The notes beneath the pieces were generated by a model. The model was not told where the DNA came from. It worked only from the letters and a program-made list of their open reading frames with translations, and did not search any database. DNA of 6,071 bases, taken from positions 1-6,071 of the forward strand of contig DAOVLS010000154.1 of NCBI GenBank assembly GCA_030631125.1, written 5' to 3'. Position 1 is the first letter of the stretch. The number at the start of each line of letters is the position of its first letter. Positions 1-4,886 of the stretch are shown one piece after another. The position numbers were made by a program, and so were the translations under genes. Source of the DNA: Planctomycetales bacterium. Its GTDB lineage: Bacteria; Planctomycetota; Phycisphaerae; SM23-33.

Positions 1-1064
1 AGGACGTTTTCGGTGGGCGTGTCGGGCGGGATGTTGTGGGCTGTGCCGAAGATGTAGCCGCCGCCGGGTGCTAGGATACGGACCCGGTCGCGGACGTGCT
101 CGGCTACATCGGCGGGCGTGCCGGTCGGCAGGACGGACTGGATGTCGATGCCGCCCTGGAATGACAGGTCTTTGCCGTATTCGCGCTTGAGTGCGGCCAG
201 GTCCTCGCCCATCGCCGCCGGCTGGAGCGACTGGAGGATGTCAAGCCCGGCTTCGACAAAGTCGCCCACCAGCGGCGTAACGTGGCCGCAGGTGTGGTAC
301 ATTACCTTCATATCGAACTCGTGCGCCAGGTCGCAGTAGGCGGCGAAGCGCTTTCTGAAGAACTTCCGATACATCTCCGGCGAGACTAATGTGTTGGCCT
401 GAGCGCCCATGTCGTCGCCCATGAAGAAGATGTCGATTGTTCCGGCGGCGGCTTCGAAAAATCGGCGGTTGTATTGGAGATAATAGTTGCCGATGTGTTC
501 GAGGATGCACTCGGCGATAGCCGGTTCGAGGACTAGGTCGTAGAAGAACTTTTCGGTCCCTCGGATGTACATTGCCGGCTTGAGTTGTGCAGTACGGTCC
601 AATCGGTCCGCCCCGGCGATGACGGCGTAACCGGCGTCGCGGATGGCGCCGCAAGCGGCCTGAACGGCGGAGTAGTCCCAGAGGTCGGCTGTGGGCCAGT
701 TGTGCTGCTCGATCTCGGCCACCGTCGTCGCCTCTGCCAACGGGCTGGAAATCAGGTGCTTATAGGCCCATGTGTATTCGGTGCCGTCGCGGCGAGCGCC
801 GGTAACGGTGTTGAGTTTCCGCCGGACGCCCCAGTGATCGGTGATGACCCCGTCGGCATCCGGCAGGCCGGACTCGCCAATAAAGGCCGGACCGTTGAAA
901 TATCGCAGGTCAACCTCGATCCGCTTCAGCACGGTCTCTTTATCTGACAGGCCCCATTCTGCCGCCAGACGTTCGTACACGTCGTCCGTCGCCCAGAAGT
1001 CGATAGGAATGCGGTCAGGTTCGGCGTGGCTGATGGCTTCGAGAACTCGCTGTCGTGGTGTCAT
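1..1064 (-). CDS. Uroporphyrinogen decarboxylase (URO-D) family protein, 3' end beyond window
   Basis: A frame open from ATG at 1064 to the left edge gives 354 residues with no stop, so the gene is nearly complete (the family is about 340-380 aa). The N-terminus MTPRQRVLEAISHAEPDRIP is typical of URO-D-like proteins related to the MtaA/MtbA/CmuA cobalamin methyltransferases rather than of haem-pathway HemE. Further landmarks are GDDMGAQ (217-223), the HTCGH segment (257-261), QGGID (303-307) and the glycine-rich PGGGYIFGTAHN stretch (333-344). In MtaA/MtbA, HxC plus a distal Cys bind the zinc that activates a thiol. Here His257 and Cys259 are present, but the distal Cys position is occupied by GTAHN, so zinc chemistry is uncertain; His343 could substitute. 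The substrate is unknown; methyl transfer or demethylation of a methoxylated compound is a guess. The start is clear because an in-frame TGA lies at 1142-1140 and no other ATG, GTG or TTG intervenes. The SD is weak (GTGAG about 8 nt upstream). Confidence 0.85.
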   Translation of the reverse strand, partial: MTPRQRVLEAISHAEPDRIPIDFWATDDVYERLAAEWGLSDKETVLKRIEVDLRYFNGPAFIGESGLPDADGVITDHWGVRRKLNTVTGARRDGTEYTWAYKHLISSPLAEATTVAEIEQHNWPTADLWDYSAVQAACGAIRDAGYAVIAGADRLDRTAQLKPAMYIRGTEKFFYDLVLEPAIAECILEHIGNYYLQYNRRFFEAAAGTIDIFFMGDDMGAQANTLVSPEMYRKFFRKRFAAYCDLAHEFDMKVMYHTCGHVTPLVGDFVEAGLDILQSLQPAAMGEDLAALKREYGKDLSFQGGIDIQSVLPTGTPADVAEHVRDRVRILAPGGGYIFGTAHNIPPDTPTENV

Positions 1065-1139
1065 GTCAATCTCACACTTCGTCCGTTTTGCAGGCGAGGC
1101 GGTCCAGGAGACCCGCCGCCCGGATTTCGAGTCAGAAAA

Positions 1140-1276
1140 TCAGTATGGCGCCTCGGTATTTCTCAAGATGCGCACCTTGAACCCGAGTGCCCGGGAAAGC
1201 GCGACCATCTCATCGAAAATTTCGCAATCTTCTGATTCTTACCCGGCACGATCCTCCTCTTGTCAAAAGGGGGCAT
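1140..1276 (-). pseudogene. Possible decayed or frameshifted small ORF between the epimerase and URO-D genes
   Basis: Three nt after the epimerase stop, an ATG at 1276 opens a 37-codon frame (stop 1165-1163) beginning MPPFDKRRIVPGKNQK. Its second half looks non-protein-like (RWSRFPGHSGSRCAS). In another frame, open from 1238 to the TGA at 1142-1140, the same DNA reads ESEDCEIFDEMVALSRALGF and continues KVRILRNTEAPY, which has the balanced, amphipathic look of a real protein C-terminus. Joining the two near 1228-1238 by one frameshift would give a protein of about 45 aa. AGAGGAGG at 1260-1253 resembles an SD but sits only 3 nt before a GTG (1249). I recognise no family. It may be a remnant of a longer gene, a frameshifted small gene, or chance. 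Low confidence. Confidence 0.22.
1235..1266 (-). promoter_or_regulatory. Possible weak promoter for the URO-D family gene
   Basis: A perfect -35 hexamer TTGACA (1266-1261) is followed by TAAGAAT (1241-1235) after 19 nt. The spacing is longer than ideal and the -10 is poor, so this is only a candidate. It lies in the 215-nt gap that separates the URO-D gene from the tightly packed mscS-trpF-epimerase trio, where an independent start site would make sense. Confidence 0.2.
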
Positions 1277-1279
1277 AAG

Positions 1280-2149
1280 CTATTGTGTTTTCGCGTAGTA
1301 CTTTTTCTCTAATGACTTGAGGTACTTCAGACCTTCCGTCAGAAGTTGATCGCTCGAAGGCGCAAGTTTGCGCCATATACACGTAGCGGCGCGCATTGCG
1401 TCGGATGGTGCACAAAATGATTCCAGACCCACAATGCCGTCATATCCGATTTCCGCCAGCGCTCTGTATATTTCGTCCCAGTCCACCGTACCTGTTCCAG
1501 GCGTACCGCGATGGCTCTCGCTCAAATGGTAATGGCATAGATCATCGGCCGCTTCCAGTGTGGGGTGATAGAAATCCGTCTCCTCGATGTTCATGTGATA
1601 CGCATCGAGATGAATCGCGACGTTCGGTTCATCAATCATGGCCTTAAGTTTCAATGCCTGCCGGCATGTGTTTATCAAGAAAGTCTCGTACCGGTTGATA
1701 GGTTCAATGCCGATCGTAATGCCAAAATTCTGAGCAAACCTCGCAATTTCTCTCATGCAATCAGCGGCGCGGTTCCAGTAACGCTCGTCAGGCATGGAAT
1801 CGATCTTTCGACCGATGGCCGAATAAGCAACCCCTGTAAACAGCGTGGCGCCCATTTCCGAAGTCGCTTCGACGCATTTCTTCAGGTATTCCACGCCGCG
1901 ATTGCGGGTGTCTTTGTCTTCTCCGGTCAGATCATTCTTCTCGGAACACGCCGTTGAGGCGCATACGCCGAGACCGACGGCGTTTGCTCGTTCCCGGATC
2001 GCTTTCGGATCAATATGTTCGAGTTCCATTAGTGGAATCTCTATAAGATCGAACCCGATCTGTTTGGCGTGGCCAATGATATCCAGAGAATCGGAATTCC
2101 AACTGGATGTCCAGGCATAGGCGTGCACGGCATATTTCAGGTAACTCAT
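1280..2149 (-). CDS. D-psicose/D-tagatose 3-epimerase-like sugar isomerase (AP endonuclease family 2, TIM barrel)
   Basis: A 289-aa protein, the usual length of ketose 3-epimerases (about 290 aa). The family interconverts ketoses or related keto-sugars at C3 through a metal-bound cis-enediolate in the cytoplasm. All four metal/catalytic positions can be seen: Glu149 in GIEPINRYE, Asp182 in HLDAYHMNIEE, His208 in YHLSESHRG and Glu243 in GLESF. His185 and Arg214, both conserved around the active site, are also present. The HLDAYHMNIEE and HLSESHRGTPGTG segments closely resemble Agrobacterium D-psicose 3-epimerase (LDTFHMNIEE, HTGESNRRVPGKG). The exact sugar cannot be told; inosose- or hydroxypyruvate-isomerase-type activity is less likely. 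ATG 2149 is preferred because AAGGAGA (2161-2155) lies 5 nt upstream and the ATG overlaps the trpF stop as ATGA. A frame extension to 2392 is only antisense-like read-through of trpF DNA. Third gene of the mscS-trpF operon. Confidence 0.88.
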   Translation of the reverse strand: MSYLKYAVHAYAWTSSWNSDSLDIIGHAKQIGFDLIEIPLMELEHIDPKAIRERANAVGLGVCASTACSEKNDLTGEDKDTRNRGVEYLKKCVEATSEMGATLFTGVAYSAIGRKIDSMPDERYWNRAADCMREIARFAQNFGITIGIEPINRYETFLINTCRQALKLKAMIDEPNVAIHLDAYHMNIEETDFYHPTLEAADDLCHYHLSESHRGTPGTGTVDWDEIYRALAEIGYDGIVGLESFCAPSDAMRAATCIWRKLAPSSDQLLTEGLKYLKSLEKKYYAKTQ

Positions 2150-2847
2150 GATGATCTCCTTCTCTGTTCGCAGTTTGTAAGATGAACTGGATTCCGCGCA
2201 GCGCGGATGAAATCTTCGACTTTTTTCAGGTCTTTTACGCCGGGCGACGATTCGACGCCGCTGGAAACGTCCACCATCCATGGCTGGACGATTCGGACGG
2301 ACTCGGCGATGTTTTCCGCATCCAGCCCGCCGGACAGCACCAGCGGCGGGAGATCGTCGAGTTTGCCCGCTGCCCGCGCTTGTGCCACCCACTGCCAGTT
2401 GAACCGCTCGCCCGTCCCGCCGGCGACGCCGGGAACGTAGGCGTCAAGCAGAACGGCTTTGACCTGCTGGGTCGATTGCACGCCATCCATCCAGGAGCGA
2501 ACTTCGTCAATCCAACGGTCATCACGAATGCGGAAGGCCTTGATGCACGGAACGAATAAATCTTCGACGATTTCCGGCTTCTCAGCGCCGTGGAGTTGGA
2601 CCAGTGTCAGGTTCGCTCTGGCGGCAATGCGATTGACAGTTTCGGCGTCGTTATCGACGAAAACGCCGATGGTCGTTGTCAATGGCGGAAGCGCGTCAGT
2701 AACAGCCTGCGCCTGCTTTGGAGAAACCTGTCGAGGCGAGTCGGCAAAGACAAGCCCAATCGCATCAGCGCCCATCCGCACAATCTCGGCTGACTGGGCA
2801 GGATCGCGCAGACCACAGATTTTGATTCGAGGTTGCACCGGCTCCAC
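2146..2847 (-). CDS. trpF: Phosphoribosylanthranilate isomerase
   Basis: This enzyme catalyses the Amadori rearrangement of N-(5-phosphoribosyl)anthranilate to CdRP, the third step of tryptophan synthesis, as a cytoplasmic (beta/alpha)8 barrel. Visible family signatures are KICGLRDP at the N-terminus with the general-base Cys11, GLVFADSPRQVS (31-42), VQLHG (83-87), the general-acid Asp135 in LLDAY, GGTGERFNW (143-151), LSGGLDAENI (171-180) and the phosphate-binding DVSSGVESSPGVKD (193-206). It is monofunctional and slightly long (233 aa against about 200-220); the extra is mainly a C-terminal tail after about residue 219. The start is GTG at 2847, 1 nt after the mscS TAA, with GGAG (2858-2855) 7 nt upstream inside the last mscS codons. 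The tail's final codons encode the AAGGAGA SD of the next gene, and the TGA overlaps its ATG. No other trp gene is in the window, so trpF is detached from a trp operon here. Confidence 0.96.
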   Translation of the reverse strand: MEPVQPRIKICGLRDPAQSAEIVRMGADAIGLVFADSPRQVSPKQAQAVTDALPPLTTTIGVFVDNDAETVNRIAARANLTLVQLHGAEKPEIVEDLFVPCIKAFRIRDDRWIDEVRSWMDGVQSTQQVKAVLLDAYVPGVAGGTGERFNWQWVAQARAAGKLDDLPPLVLSGGLDAENIAESVRIVQPWMVDVSSGVESSPGVKDLKKVEDFIRAARNPVHLTNCEQRRRSS

Positions 2848-2848
2848 T

Positions 2849-3997
2849 TTAATTCTCCGATTTACCTTTGACGTATAGCGTTTGTGTCGGGAAGGCGAAT
2901 TCGATTCCCTCTTCGTTGAATCTACGCAGGAGTTCCATGTTGAACTCGTGCGTGAATTCCAGGTAGTCCCACCACTCCGGCGGGGCGAACCAGTAATAGA
3001 CGACGATATTCAGGCTGGTCGGGTTGAAATCGTTGAAAAATACCTGTCCGGGCCTGTCGGCGGGGAAATGGCCTTTTCGGGCGTCGAGCATTTCCCGGAT
3101 AATCTCGACGGCGCGGTCGACCTTCTCCGGCGGGGTGTCGTAGGTAATCGTTACGTCCAGGACTCGTTTGATATAAGGGCGGCGACCGACATTCTCCACG
3201 GGCGAATTGGTTATGACGGAGTTGGGTATTGTAACCAGGTGTCCGGTGAGTGTCCGAAGCCGCGTCGAGCGGAAGCCGACTTCCTCGATAATCCCCTCGT
3301 GGCTGCCTATCCTGACCCTTTCACCCATCTGGAAGGGCCTGTCCGTGAAGATCGTTACCGAACCGAAGAAGTTGGCGAGCGTGTCCTTTGCGGCCAGCGC
3401 GAACGCCAAGCCGCCGATGCCCAGTCCCGTCAGCAGCGTGCCGATGTTCCAGTGGAAGATGTTCTGGGCGATGAACAGACCCGCGACGATGATTACGAAT
3501 ACACGCAGCGTCTTGCGCAGGATGGGAACCAACTGGTCGTCCAGTTGAGTGTGAGTCTTTGACGTCAAACGCAGGAGGAATATCTCAAGAACGTCCACGA
3601 GGCGATAGACTGCCCAGCCGGAGGCGATAACGGCGATGGTCTTGCAGACGGCGGTCCACAGCCACATGAAATTCTTTGGGGCGCCGTCGGCGTTGATGAA
3701 GACGACGTCGTCGAGCCGCATGAACACCCTGGCAGAGTAAAGCCCGGCGGCGAAGATGAGCAGAGCGACCGGTCTGGCCAGAGAACGAAGGACCATGCCC
3801 GTGGCGACAAATCGCTCGGACCGGATTAACCTCTGCCCCTGACGGATAAGGACAAACGAGATAATCTTTCCGACGATAAACGTAACCAGCAGCGCGCCAA
3901 ACAGAATCGCCCATTGCCAGATTTCGTTATTGAGAAATTCGGCGCGATACCAGACATCTCCGGCAGCCTGCATCGTTTGTGCGAGAGTCAATGTCAT
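2849..3997 (-). CDS. MscS-family small-conductance mechanosensitive ion channel
   Basis: A 382-aa integral membrane protein. Hydrophobic segments lie at about 29-53, 70-92, 110-133 and 162-180, followed by the pore-lining helix (183-215) with the Gly/Ala-rich stretch LLTGLGIGGLAFALAAKDTL typical of MscS TM3. The beta domain follows (about 216-270: PFQMGERVRIG, EEVGFRSTRLRT, VTIPNS), then a C-terminal alpha/beta vestibule domain ending in FAFPTQTLYVKG. The family opens under membrane tension to release solutes during hypo-osmotic shock. With extra N-terminal helices it is larger than E. coli MscS (286 aa), like YnaI-type or plant-type members. I prefer ATG 3997 over the TTG at 4066, because the TTG overlaps the putative -35 hexamer and has no SD. 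The SD for 3997 is modest (AGGGA about 9 nt upstream). It heads a compact operon with trpF and the epimerase. Confidence 0.93.
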   Translation of the reverse strand: MTLTLAQTMQAAGDVWYRAEFLNNEIWQWAILFGALLVTFIVGKIISFVLIRQGQRLIRSERFVATGMVLRSLARPVALLIFAAGLYSARVFMRLDDVVFINADGAPKNFMWLWTAVCKTIAVIASGWAVYRLVDVLEIFLLRLTSKTHTQLDDQLVPILRKTLRVFVIIVAGLFIAQNIFHWNIGTLLTGLGIGGLAFALAAKDTLANFFGSVTIFTDRPFQMGERVRIGSHEGIIEEVGFRSTRLRTLTGHLVTIPNSVITNSPVENVGRRPYIKRVLDVTITYDTPPEKVDRAVEIIREMLDARKGHFPADRPGQVFFNDFNPTSLNIVVYYWFAPPEWWDYLEFTHEFNMELLRRFNEEGIEFAFPTQTLYVKGKSEN

Positions 3998-4037
3998 TTC
4001 GGTGGTTCCCTGGTTCCTGAAAAAGAAAGACAGCGGG

Positions 4038-4066
4038 ATTGTAACTGTCGATCGGGGTGAATACAA
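4038..4066 (-). promoter_or_regulatory. Sigma70-like promoter of the mscS-trpF-epimerase operon
   Basis: TTGTAT (4066-4061) and TACAAT (4043-4038) are separated by exactly 17 nt. The -10 matches the consensus at 5 of 6 positions and the -35 at 3 of 6. Predicted initiation is near 4031, giving a 5' UTR of about 34 nt before ATG 3997. This also argues against the upstream TTG start at 4066. It is divergent from the ncRNA promoter at 4092-4120, with about 25 nt between the two -35 elements. Confidence 0.5.
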
Positions 4067-4091
4067 CGCTTAGGCGTCCCGAAAAAAATGC

Positions 4092-4120
4092 TTGGTGATT
4101 TGCCGGTTGGGTGATATAAT
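4092..4120 (+). promoter_or_regulatory. Near-consensus sigma70 promoter driving the 74-nt structured RNA
   Basis: TTGGTG (4092-4097), a 17-nt spacer and a perfect TATAAT (4115-4120). The expected start point, 6-8 nt downstream (about 4126-4128), coincides with the first bases of the long closing stem of the RNA candidate. That is a strong positional argument that this DNA encodes a discrete plus-strand transcript. Confidence 0.6.
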
Positions 4121-4125
4121 AAATT

Positions 4126-4199
4126 GGACCGGGATTCGCGGCGGTGATTCTTCACTGCTGCGAGAGAGGTCTCCCTCCGCCTCTCGGCTTCCCGGTCCA
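4126..4199 (+). ncRNA. Novel-looking compact structured small RNA (three-stem fold), family unknown
   Basis: The transcript starts on a closing helix: TGGACCGGGA (4125-4134) pairs perfectly with TCCCGGTCCA (4190-4199), 10 bp. Inside are two hairpins. GCGGCGGTGA (4138-4147) pairs with TCACTGCTGC (4152-4161) as 10 bp including two G-U pairs, with a TTCT tetraloop. GAGAGG (4164-4169) pairs with CCTCTC (4180-4185), leaving the 10-nt loop TCTCCCTCCG. The whole is a three-way junction. The C-rich loop is complementary to purine-rich Shine-Dalgarno sequences, so a regulatory sRNA that masks ribosome binding sites or titrates a protein is conceivable. After the closing stem comes ACTTTTCTTTAT, a T-rich tail that could terminate transcription. 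It is not a tRNA: the closing stem is 10 bp and there are no D- or T-loop motifs. It lacks the SRP RNA GGAAGGAAGC motif. I recognise no Rfam family. Evidence is by-eye folding only. Confidence 0.58.
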
Positions 4200-4210
4200 C
4201 TTTTCTTTAT
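4190..4210 (+). terminator. Possible terminator of the 74-nt RNA
   Basis: The 3' arm of the GC-rich closing helix is followed at once by ACTTTTCTTTAT. The T-run is interrupted and the stem is long-range rather than a local hairpin, so termination efficiency is uncertain. The AT-rich sequence continues to about 4330. Confidence 0.3.
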
Positions 4211-4333
4211 CGGCCAGCTTCAAGCGCATATCCAATAAGGTGTTTTAGAATTTAACGAATTTGTAGCCAGGCGCAACTGTTTATTTCACAAGGCATTAGC
4301 AAATATATATCTCTTAAAAGGAGTAATTCGTTC
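4211..4333. other. AT-rich intergenic spacer
   Basis: I see no gene here. Base composition drops sharply compared with the surrounding coding DNA. It contains a GAATTT-N3-GAATTT-like direct repeat beginning near 4249, a TATATAT stretch (4304-4310) and AAAAGGAG (4316-4323). Immediately upstream of the TTGACT -35 at 4334, the AT-rich block could act as an UP element for the promoter of the following RNA. Confidence 0.4.
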
Positions 4334-4362
4334 TTGACTTGCCGATTTAAGCCGATTAGTAT
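4334..4362 (+). promoter_or_regulatory. Sigma70-like promoter upstream of the rod-like RNA and RNase Y
   Basis: TTGACT (4334-4339, 5 of 6 consensus) and TAGTAT (4357-4362, 4 of 6) are separated by 17 nt, preceded by an AT-rich, UP-like block. Initiation would be near 4368-4370. The spacer carries a direct repeat GCCGATT-taa-GCCGATT (4341-4347, 4351-4357) with a period of 10 nt, one helical turn, so a regulator could bind there. Confidence 0.5.
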
Positions 4363-4367
4363 GGTAT

Positions 4368-4555
4368 TAGGATTGGGTCGTGGCTGGGGAATTGCTTTCC
4401 GGCCCGGCCTTGGATAAGTAACTGAACAGACGGTTGAAGAGTATTGCGGCAGGGAAGTCGCGTGAAGAGGCTTTCTCCCGCTGCGGGTGTTCGGAATCTG
4501 GTATAAGAGCGGATTTCCGGCACGTCGCTTCCGGGTCAGAAATTAAAGGCAGTTT
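4368..4555 (+). ncRNA. ssrS: Candidate 6S-like rod-shaped RNA (or structured rny leader)
   Basis: About 185 nt that fold by eye into one interrupted rod. From outside in: GGCTG (4382-4386) with CAGTT (4550-4554). Then TTGCTTTC (4392-4399) with GAAATTAA (4539-4546), one mismatch and one G-U. Then GGCCCGG (4401-4407) with CCGGGTC (4531-4537). Next is a large asymmetric bubble (4408-4426 and 4501-4530). Then CAGA/TCTG (4427-4430, 4497-4500), TTGAA/TTCGG (4434-4438, 4490-4494), and an apical helix GCGGC-A-GGGA with TCCC-GCTGC (4446-4455, 4476-4484). Length, a rod with a central bubble, an own promoter and a location directly upstream of rny all resemble 6S RNA, which mimics an open promoter and binds RNA polymerase. 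I did not verify conserved 6S sequence positions, so the symbol is provisional. The alternative is an rny leader without separate function. Confidence 0.38.
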
Positions 4556-4562
4556 AAGGTTA

Positions 4563-4577
4563 TGACCACATTGGTCA
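4563..4577. repeat. Perfect palindrome TGACCA-CAT-TGGTCA
   Basis: Six-base perfect inverted repeat with a 3-nt centre. Its length and symmetry suit a dimeric transcription factor operator, but it could equally be a small RNA hairpin at the 3' edge of the 6S-like transcript. No regulator gene is nearby. Confidence 0.4.
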
Positions 4578-4595
4578 AAGATGTATCAGGATGTA

Positions 4596-4626
4596 GGAAC
4601 CTGCCTGCACGGCAGGCAGGGTTTCC
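4596..4626. repeat. Strong palindromic hairpin (CCTGCCTGC / GCAGGCAGG)
   Basis: CCTGCCTGC (4600-4608) and GCAGGCAGG (4612-4620) are perfect complements around a 3-nt ACG loop. GGAA (4596-4599) pairs with TTCC (4623-4626) beyond a 2-nt bulge, making 13 bp. There is no T-run, so it is a poor intrinsic terminator. The internally repeated CCTG/CAGG pattern suggests a dispersed palindromic element of the kind scattered between genes in many bacterial genomes. Only one copy lies in this window. Confidence 0.55.
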
Positions 4627-4886
4627 AGGTGCGATTCACGGGCATCCGGGGCCTCGACCGGACAGTCGGGCTGTCCCGGCGGCAACGCAACGATGGACGC
4701 GAATGCGATCAAGTGCATCCGAAACTGCATGACATTATTCTGACCTGACGAGGCCCGGGACGACGCAACTCCCGCAGCGCAGAGACGGCATTGACACGCC
4801 TGCCGCGGACACCGGCAACGAAGGCGAAAAACCCTTCGCGCCGGCGTTCGCCATACTCCCAACCGGCAGCATAAAGGAATACTGCA
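4627..4886 (+). other. GC-rich leader of the RNase Y gene
   Basis: No convincing gene. It holds several small stems: CCGGACAG with CTGTCC-C-GG (4658-4665, 4671-4679, loop TCGGG) and CGAAGG with CCTTCG around 4819-4838. The latter competes with GGCGAA/TTCGCC (about 4823-4852). A lone TTGACA (4791-4796) has no -10 at the right distance. The end carries the rny ribosome binding site AAAGGA (4873-4878), 8 nt before the ATG. If rny is transcribed from the 4334 promoter, its leader is more than 500 nt long. Confidence 0.45.

Noticed and set aside
241..654. 137-codon minus-strand open frame
   Set aside because: Overlaps the URO-D family gene in another frame. It is arginine-rich and lacks any domain signature.
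2150..2392. N-terminal extension of the epimerase frame
   Set aside because: The sequence is trpF read in another frame. The SD plus ATGA overlap at 2149 and family alignment fix the start.
2882..3562. 226-codon plus-strand open frame
   Set aside because: Antisense to mscS, with no recognisable motifs. It is a by-product of the coding strand's codon bias.
3998..4066. TTG start giving MscS 23 more residues
   Set aside because: No SD, overlaps the -35 hexamer of the predicted promoter, and the added segment has no family resemblance.
4125..4199. tRNA gene (minus strand contains GAATCCCGGTCCA, similar to tRNA 3' ends)
   Set aside because: The closing stem is 10 bp rather than 7, there is no T-stem partner, no anticodon arm and no D-loop. 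The likeness is superficial.
4334..4417. 27-codon leader peptide from TTG 4334 with AAAAGGAG 10 nt upstream
   Set aside because: The SD is good, but the start codon would be the -35 hexamer itself and no upstream promoter is convincing. The rod RNA explanation fits better.
4581..4748. 55-codon ORF starting at ATG 4581
   Set aside because: No SD, it runs through the palindromic hairpin, and its composition is not protein-like.
4791..4819. Promoter for rny at TTGACA 4791
   Set aside because: The -35 is perfect, but the sequence 17 nt on is GGCAAC and no acceptable -10 lies within 15-19 nt.
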